A stretch of DNA of 64,000 bases from Salinimicrobium sediminilitoris. GTDB lineage: Bacteria > Bacteroidota > Bacteroidia > Flavobacteriales > Flavobacteriaceae. The stretch's first letter is position 1. Each line of letters starts with the position of its first letter. The stretch lies in NCBI RefSeq assembly GCF_020866905.1, contig NZ_JAIVCC010000005.1, positions 546,088 through 610,087 on the forward strand, written 5' to 3'. Shown here piece after piece: positions 60,547 to 64,000 of the stretch. The notes under the pieces were generated by a model. That model made no database searches, was not told the DNA's origin, and worked only from the letters and a program-made list of their open reading frames with translations. A program made the translations under genes and the position numbers.

Positions 60547-61155
60547 ATGGCCAGACGATCTACACCTGAAGTAAATGCCGGTTCATTGGCCGACATCGCC
60601 TTCTTGCTTTTGATCTTCTTCCTGGTGACAACAACTATTGAAACAGATAGCGGTATCAGCAGAAAGTTGCCTCCAATGCAGGATGAAAACGTGGAACCGC
60701 CAATTATCAAAGAAAAGAATATTTTCAAGGTAATTGTAAACCGAAATAATGATCTGTTAGTAGAAGATGAGCTAATGGAGCTTAAGGATCTTAGAGATGC
60801 CGCTGTTGCCTTTTTGGACAATGGTGGAGGAGTTGGACCGGAAGCCTGTACTTACTGTGAAGGTGCCGGAGATCCAACCTCTTCAGATAATCCTATAAAA
60901 GCAGTTATCATGCTTGTAAATGACAGGCAAACTGAATATGGGACCTATATTGCCGTTCAAAATGAATTGGTAGGAGCGTATAATGAGTTGCGTAACCGTT
61001 CTGCCCAAAGGTTGTACGGAAAATCTTTCTCTCAAATGGAGGCAGACTATGACAACATCAATTTTACAGGAAATAAGGAAAGTTTGAAGGAGCGAATTGA
61101 GGAAATAAGAGATATGTGGCCTCAAAAGCTTTCAGAAGCCGATCCTAAAAATTAA
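60547..61155 (+). CDS. exbD: ExbD/TolR-family protein 1
   Basis: A 202-residue protein with the ExbD N-terminus (NAGSLADIAFLLLIFFLVTT): the single membrane helix with the proton-path Asp in LADIAF. The periplasmic domain is larger than in E. coli ExbD (141 residues) and has an unusual CTYC pair (EACTYCEGAGDP) in its middle, followed by PIKAVIMLVNDRQTEYG. First of two ExbD copies in tandem. Confidence 0.9.
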   Translation: MARRSTPEVNAGSLADIAFLLLIFFLVTTTIETDSGISRKLPPMQDENVEPPIIKEKNIFKVIVNRNNDLLVEDELMELKDLRDAAVAFLDNGGGVGPEACTYCEGAGDPTSSDNPIKAVIMLVNDRQTEYGTYIAVQNELVGAYNELRNRSAQRLYGKSFSQMEADYDNINFTGNKESLKERIEEIRDMWPQKLSEADPKN

Positions 61156-61174
61156 TCGCGAAAATTAAAGAGCT

Positions 61175-61657
61175 ATGGCAAAATTCAATAAGAAAAAAGG
61201 CAGTGAACTGCCCGCGATAAATACCTCATCCCTGCCAGATATCGTTTTTATGCTTCTTTTCTTCTTCATGGTGGCAACAACAATGAGGGAGACTACCTTA
61301 AAGGTGCAAAACGTTCTTCCTTATGCAGACCAGGTAGAGAAACTCGATAAGAAGGATCTTGTGATGTATATCTATGCGGGTAAACCAAGTGCCAGATATC
61401 AACAAAGTGTTGGTACCGAATCCAGGATACAGTTGAATGATAACTTTGCTGAGGTTAGTGAAATCCAACAGTTTATTTATGCTGAAAGAGAAACTAAAAG
61501 AGAGGAACTTGTTCCTTTCCTTACAACCGCATTAAAGGTTGACCATGAAACCAATATGGGATTAGTATCTGATATTAAGATGGAGCTGAGAAAGGCTGAA
61601 GCTCTTAAGATTAATTACACTACCCGTACCGGTGATGCAGCGCAGAACTTTGACTAA
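61175..61657 (+). CDS. exbD: ExbD/TolR-family protein 2
   Basis: A 160-residue ExbD paralogue with PAINTSSLPDIVFMLLFFFM, again with the Asp in the membrane helix. The periplasmic part is short. With protein 1 and ExbB it likely forms the energising complex for TonB-dependent transport; Bacteroidota often have two different ExbD subunits. Ends just before a terminator. Confidence 0.9.
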   Translation: MAKFNKKKGSELPAINTSSLPDIVFMLLFFFMVATTMRETTLKVQNVLPYADQVEKLDKKDLVMYIYAGKPSARYQQSVGTESRIQLNDNFAEVSEIQQFIYAERETKREELVPFLTTALKVDHETNMGLVSDIKMELRKAEALKINYTTRTGDAAQNFD

Positions 61658-61680
61658 AATCTTTTTATAATCTTTTTATA

Positions 61681-61714
61681 ATCCCCTTTCTTTCCGAAAG
61701 GGGATTTTTTTTTT
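61681..61714 (+). terminator. Intrinsic terminator of the exbB-exbD operon
   Basis: ATCCCCTTTC-TTTCC-GAAAGGGGAT (61681-61705) followed by a run of nine T. Just before it AATCTTTTTAT is duplicated. Confidence 0.92.
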
Positions 61715-61757
61715 GAATGCTGCTTTTCTTCGAGTTATCTTTGATCAAAATTCTTTC

Positions 61758-62465
61758 ATGTACCGGTCGCAAAAATGGCATTTTATCGTTTTATTCTTTT
61801 CTTCTTTTTTCCTTCAGGCGCAGGAAAGAAATGAAATTCCCCCTGTGATCGATAGCCTGTATCGTGAGGACCAGGTGTATTTTAGTTTCACTTACAACAT
61901 CGTTAGCGGGTCGCCATCAGAGATTACCACTTCTCAGTTCTCAGGAGGTTTTCACACCGGCTTTATTAGAGATTTTCCCATTAATTCCCGGCGGAATGTT
62001 GCCCTTGGGCTTGGTCTTGGCTGGTCCATTGACACCTATGGGCACAACCTCTACGTAGGAGAAGCTGTGGAGGGGGAGGGAACCTATTTTGCAGTACTTG
62101 ACCGGGATAGGGTAGATTTTAATACTAATCGGTTTACAACGCAGTCCATTGATTTACCAATTCAGTTTAGATGGCGTACCTCGACTCCAGAAAGTTATAA
62201 GTTTTGGCGTATCTACGCAGGTTTAAGACCTGGATATGTATATTATTTTCAGTCAAAATTTGTGCAGGATGGAAATACTTACAGGGAATCGGATGTCCCG
62301 GAATTTGAAAAACTTAGGTTAGGGGCAACTTTTACCTTTGGCTATAACACCTTTAACTTTTCTCTCTATTATAGCCTAAACTCCTTCTTTAAAGACGCGA
62401 CAGTGAATAATGAAGACCTTGATCTAAAGACCTTGCAGTTGGGACTTACTTTCTATCTTTTATAA
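61758..62465 (+). CDS. PorT-like outer-membrane barrel protein
   Basis: From the ATG at 61758, 235 residues; a longer frame from 61713 would begin with TTG inside the terminator. A signal peptide (about 1-22) precedes repeated beta strands with many aromatics (FGYNTFNFSLYYSLNSFF), ending LQLGLTFYLL. This pattern matches porin-like/PorT proteins of Bacteroidota. Placed downstream of the ExbB/D cluster after a terminator, so it has its own transcription. It overlaps the convergent gene by six bases. Confidence 0.78.
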   Translation: MYRSQKWHFIVLFFSSFFLQAQERNEIPPVIDSLYREDQVYFSFTYNIVSGSPSEITTSQFSGGFHTGFIRDFPINSRRNVALGLGLGWSIDTYGHNLYVGEAVEGEGTYFAVLDRDRVDFNTNRFTTQSIDLPIQFRWRTSTPESYKFWRIYAGLRPGYVYYFQSKFVQDGNTYRESDVPEFEKLRLGATFTFGYNTFNFSLYYSLNSFFKDATVNNEDLDLKTLQLGLTFYLL

Positions 62466-63065
62466 CCACATAAAGGCTACTCCTACCTGGGGAAGCAGAC
62501 CGAGAATTATTCCCAGACTTAGTTCGGTGTAAGAATGGGCGCCATGATGCAACCGTGAAGAGGCGGTGAGGCCTGTAATGGCAATCATAAAACTAATGGT
62601 ATAAACCAGGTTGAGATTAAAATGCAGGCTTAGAAATACCAGGAAGAGCGTTAATCCCCCGAGCCCCATCATGTGGAGGCTTACTTTGATCCTGGCAAGA
62701 AGAAACAATAAAGCCAAAAGAGCTGAGAGCATTATCCCCATGAAGAAATAATACAATTCGGGATAATCAAAGGTGTTCAATACATATTTGAGCACTACAA
62801 AATCTAACACGGCATATAAGAACAGCGGCCATTTTCTTTCTTGTATTTCTTTTAGATGATGGTCATTTACCTTTTCAAGGGTTTTGAGCATATAAACAAA
62901 AACGATGGGAATAAAGATAGTCATGATGGCCACTGCCAAAAGCTTGGCTTTAATGACTTCTATTGGGAAAAATCGTGGTGTTACCAGGAAATAGATCAAA
63001 GTTCCTACAGAGGGCATCCAAATGGGGTGAAAAAGGTAGGATGCAGACTTAATAAGAAGCTTCAT
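62460..63065 (-). CDS. Polytopic membrane protein
   Basis: A 201-residue protein with six predicted helices. The C-terminal half (SLHMMGLGGLTLFLVFLSLH, then SSRLHHGAHSYTELSLGIIL) loosely resembles the PAP2-like superfamily (His-rich active region), but the phosphatase motifs are not all present, so I give no activity. It starts at the last base of the rpoN stop (TGATG) and is in the same direction, so it is probably coupled to rpoN. Confidence 0.75.
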   Translation of the reverse strand: MKLLIKSASYLFHPIWMPSVGTLIYFLVTPRFFPIEVIKAKLLAVAIMTIFIPIVFVYMLKTLEKVNDHHLKEIQERKWPLFLYAVLDFVVLKYVLNTFDYPELYYFFMGIMLSALLALLFLLARIKVSLHMMGLGGLTLFLVFLSLHFNLNLVYTISFMIAITGLTASSRLHHGAHSYTELSLGIILGLLPQVGVAFMWL

Positions 63066-64000
63066 CAAATCTCTTTTCGAAGGCGGGCAACGGGAATATC
63101 CAGCTGTTCTCTATATTTTGCTACAGTACGACGCGCAATTGGATAACCCTTTTCCTTCAGCATTTTTGCCAGCTTCTCATCTGTTAGAGGTTTCCTCTTG
63201 TTTTCGTCTTCAATGGTCATCTCAAGGATCTTTTTGATCTCCTTGGTTGAAACATCTTCCCCCTGGTCGTTCTTCATGGATTCAGAAAAGAAATCTTTAA
63301 TGAGTCTTGTGCCATAGGGAGTATCGACATATTTACTATTGGCTACCCGGGAAACCGTGGAGACATCCATGTCAATCTCGTCTGCAATATCCTTTAGGAT
63401 CATGGGCCTTAGATTTCTTTCATCTCCGGTTAGAAAGAATTCCTTTTGGTAATTCATGATAGAACTCATCGTAACAAACAGGGTAGTTTGTCGCTGTTTT
63501 ATTGCTTCAATGAACCACTTTGCGGCATCCAGTTTTTGTTTTATGAACATTACCGCATCCTTCTGTGCCCGGCTTTTTTCTTTGGATTCCTTGTAACCTT
63601 TGAGCATCTCACTGTAATCCTTGGAAACGTGCATTTCTGGCGCATTTCGACCGTTGAGGCTTAGTTCCAGCTCCCCATCGACTATTTTGATAGTAAAATC
63701 GGGAATTACATGTTCCACTGCACGCGTATTTCCAGCATAGGCACCCCCGGGTTTGGGGTTAAGGTGTTCTATGACATCTATTGCATTCCTAAGTTCTTCT
63801 TCGGAAATATCATGCTTGGAAAGCAATTTCTGGTAATGCTTCTTACTGAATTGATCAAAAGACTTTTCAATAATATCGGAGGCAAGACTTACCGCTCTTG
63901 TTTGCTCTTTTCTGTTCAACTGAATCAACAAACATTCCTGAAGACTTCTTGCACCAACGCCCGCAGGATCCAATTCGTGTACATATTTTAGTACTTTTTC
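63065..64000 (-). CDS. rpoN: RNA polymerase sigma-54 factor, C-terminal part (cut by window edge)
   Basis: The open frame runs through base 64000 and gives about 311 residues of sigma-54. It begins in the core-binding region (LDPAGVGARSLQECLLIQLN) and includes DEIDMDVSTVSRVANSKYVD. It ends with the RpoN box (ARRTVAKYRE), the -24 promoter contact, then DIPVARLRKEI. Sigma-54 directs transcription that needs an enhancer-binding activator. The N-terminal region I is outside the window. Confidence 0.94.
   Translation of the reverse strand, partial: EKVLKYVHELDPAGVGARSLQECLLIQLNRKEQTRAVSLASDIIEKSFDQFSKKHYQKLLSKHDISEEELRNAIDVIEHLNPKPGGAYAGNTRAVEHVIPDFTIKIVDGELELSLNGRNAPEMHVSKDYSEMLKGYKESKEKSRAQKDAVMFIKQKLDAAKWFIEAIKQRQTTLFVTMSSIMNYQKEFFLTGDERNLRPMILKDIADEIDMDVSTVSRVANSKYVDTPYGTRLIKDFFSESMKNDQGEDVSTKEIKKILEMTIEDENKRKPLTDEKLAKMLKEKGYPIARRTVAKYREQLDIPVARLRKEI

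Noticed and set aside
61769-61785. CAAAAATGGCATTTTA, similar to the dispersed palindrome
   Set aside because: It lies inside the barrel protein's coding sequence (signal-peptide region) and lacks the GGTATT tail; coincidence of codons is the simpler reading.

Overview
The window reads as ordinary chromosome from a marine-type member of the Flavobacteriaceae (Bacteroidota), close to Gramella, Salegentibacter or Salinimicrobium in style. The evidence is the promoter type (TTG about 19 bases before TAnnTTTG), the absence of strong Shine-Dalgarno sites, many SPI/SPII-exported lipoproteins of unknown function, DUF6090 and TMEM220-like genes, a TonB-dependent receptor with a carboxypeptidase-regulatory-like N-terminal domain, split proA/proB and a mid-size oxoglutarate dehydrogenase pair. 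The genus is an inference; no rRNA is present. One tRNA, tRNA-Ser(GGA), lies at 59132-59219.

Layout. 1-3000: an edge-truncated hypothetical gene, a membrane-anchored XRE regulator and three exported proteins. 3001-8182: housekeeping and transport (TauE/SafE exporter, EamA exporter, sulfurtransferase, RluA-type pseudouridine synthase, MFS transporter). 8183-12653: an AT-rich island with a tightly coupled three-gene operon (zinc-ribbon/nuclease-like protein, small middle protein, Rad50-like ATPase) that matches the ABC-three-component class of predicted conflict systems. It is flanked by a decayed amidase fragment and a start-less ORF. 12654-21755: small exported proteins, DUF1569 and CIA30 proteins, a REP-associated tyrosine transposase (RAYT), DUF6090, an exported HExxH metalloprotein, an M13 peptidase and a 191-bp tandem repeat array. 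21756-30260: a carboxypeptidase-regulatory-like protein, a DAO-Rieske oxidoreductase, a potassium-channel-like protein, a multicopper oxidase fused to a barrel domain, and a sugar dehydrogenase. 30261-42609: TonB receptor, TMEM220-like protein, threonine dehydrogenase, cold-shock protein, ClC channel, aspS, a repeat-rich gap, proB and proA. 42742-49426: a tetR-tolC-adaptor-RND efflux operon with a visible promoter and operator. 49571-64000: polyprenyl synthase, sucA-sucB, TatD, an acyltransferase, an asparaginase, the tRNA, an ExbB/ExbD cluster with a barrel protein, a membrane protein and the C-terminal part of rpoN.

The most striking non-coding signal is a dispersed family of near-perfect palindromes (core CAAAAATG-N-CATTTTTG followed by a GGTATT-like tail), with six copies in intergenic DNA, all in the same orientation. 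Two of these sit in a composite with a second palindrome (TGAAATAAATTCA). A RAYT gene in the same window carries its own 20-bp perfect palindrome inside the reading frame. Two further repeat types (191-bp tandem units; 211-bp-spaced duplicates bracketed by 15-bp inverted repeats) fill the longest gene-free gaps. Two independent fossils of an N-acetylmuramoyl-L-alanine amidase C-terminus share sequence with each other; one directly abuts the stop of the ABC-type ATPase.
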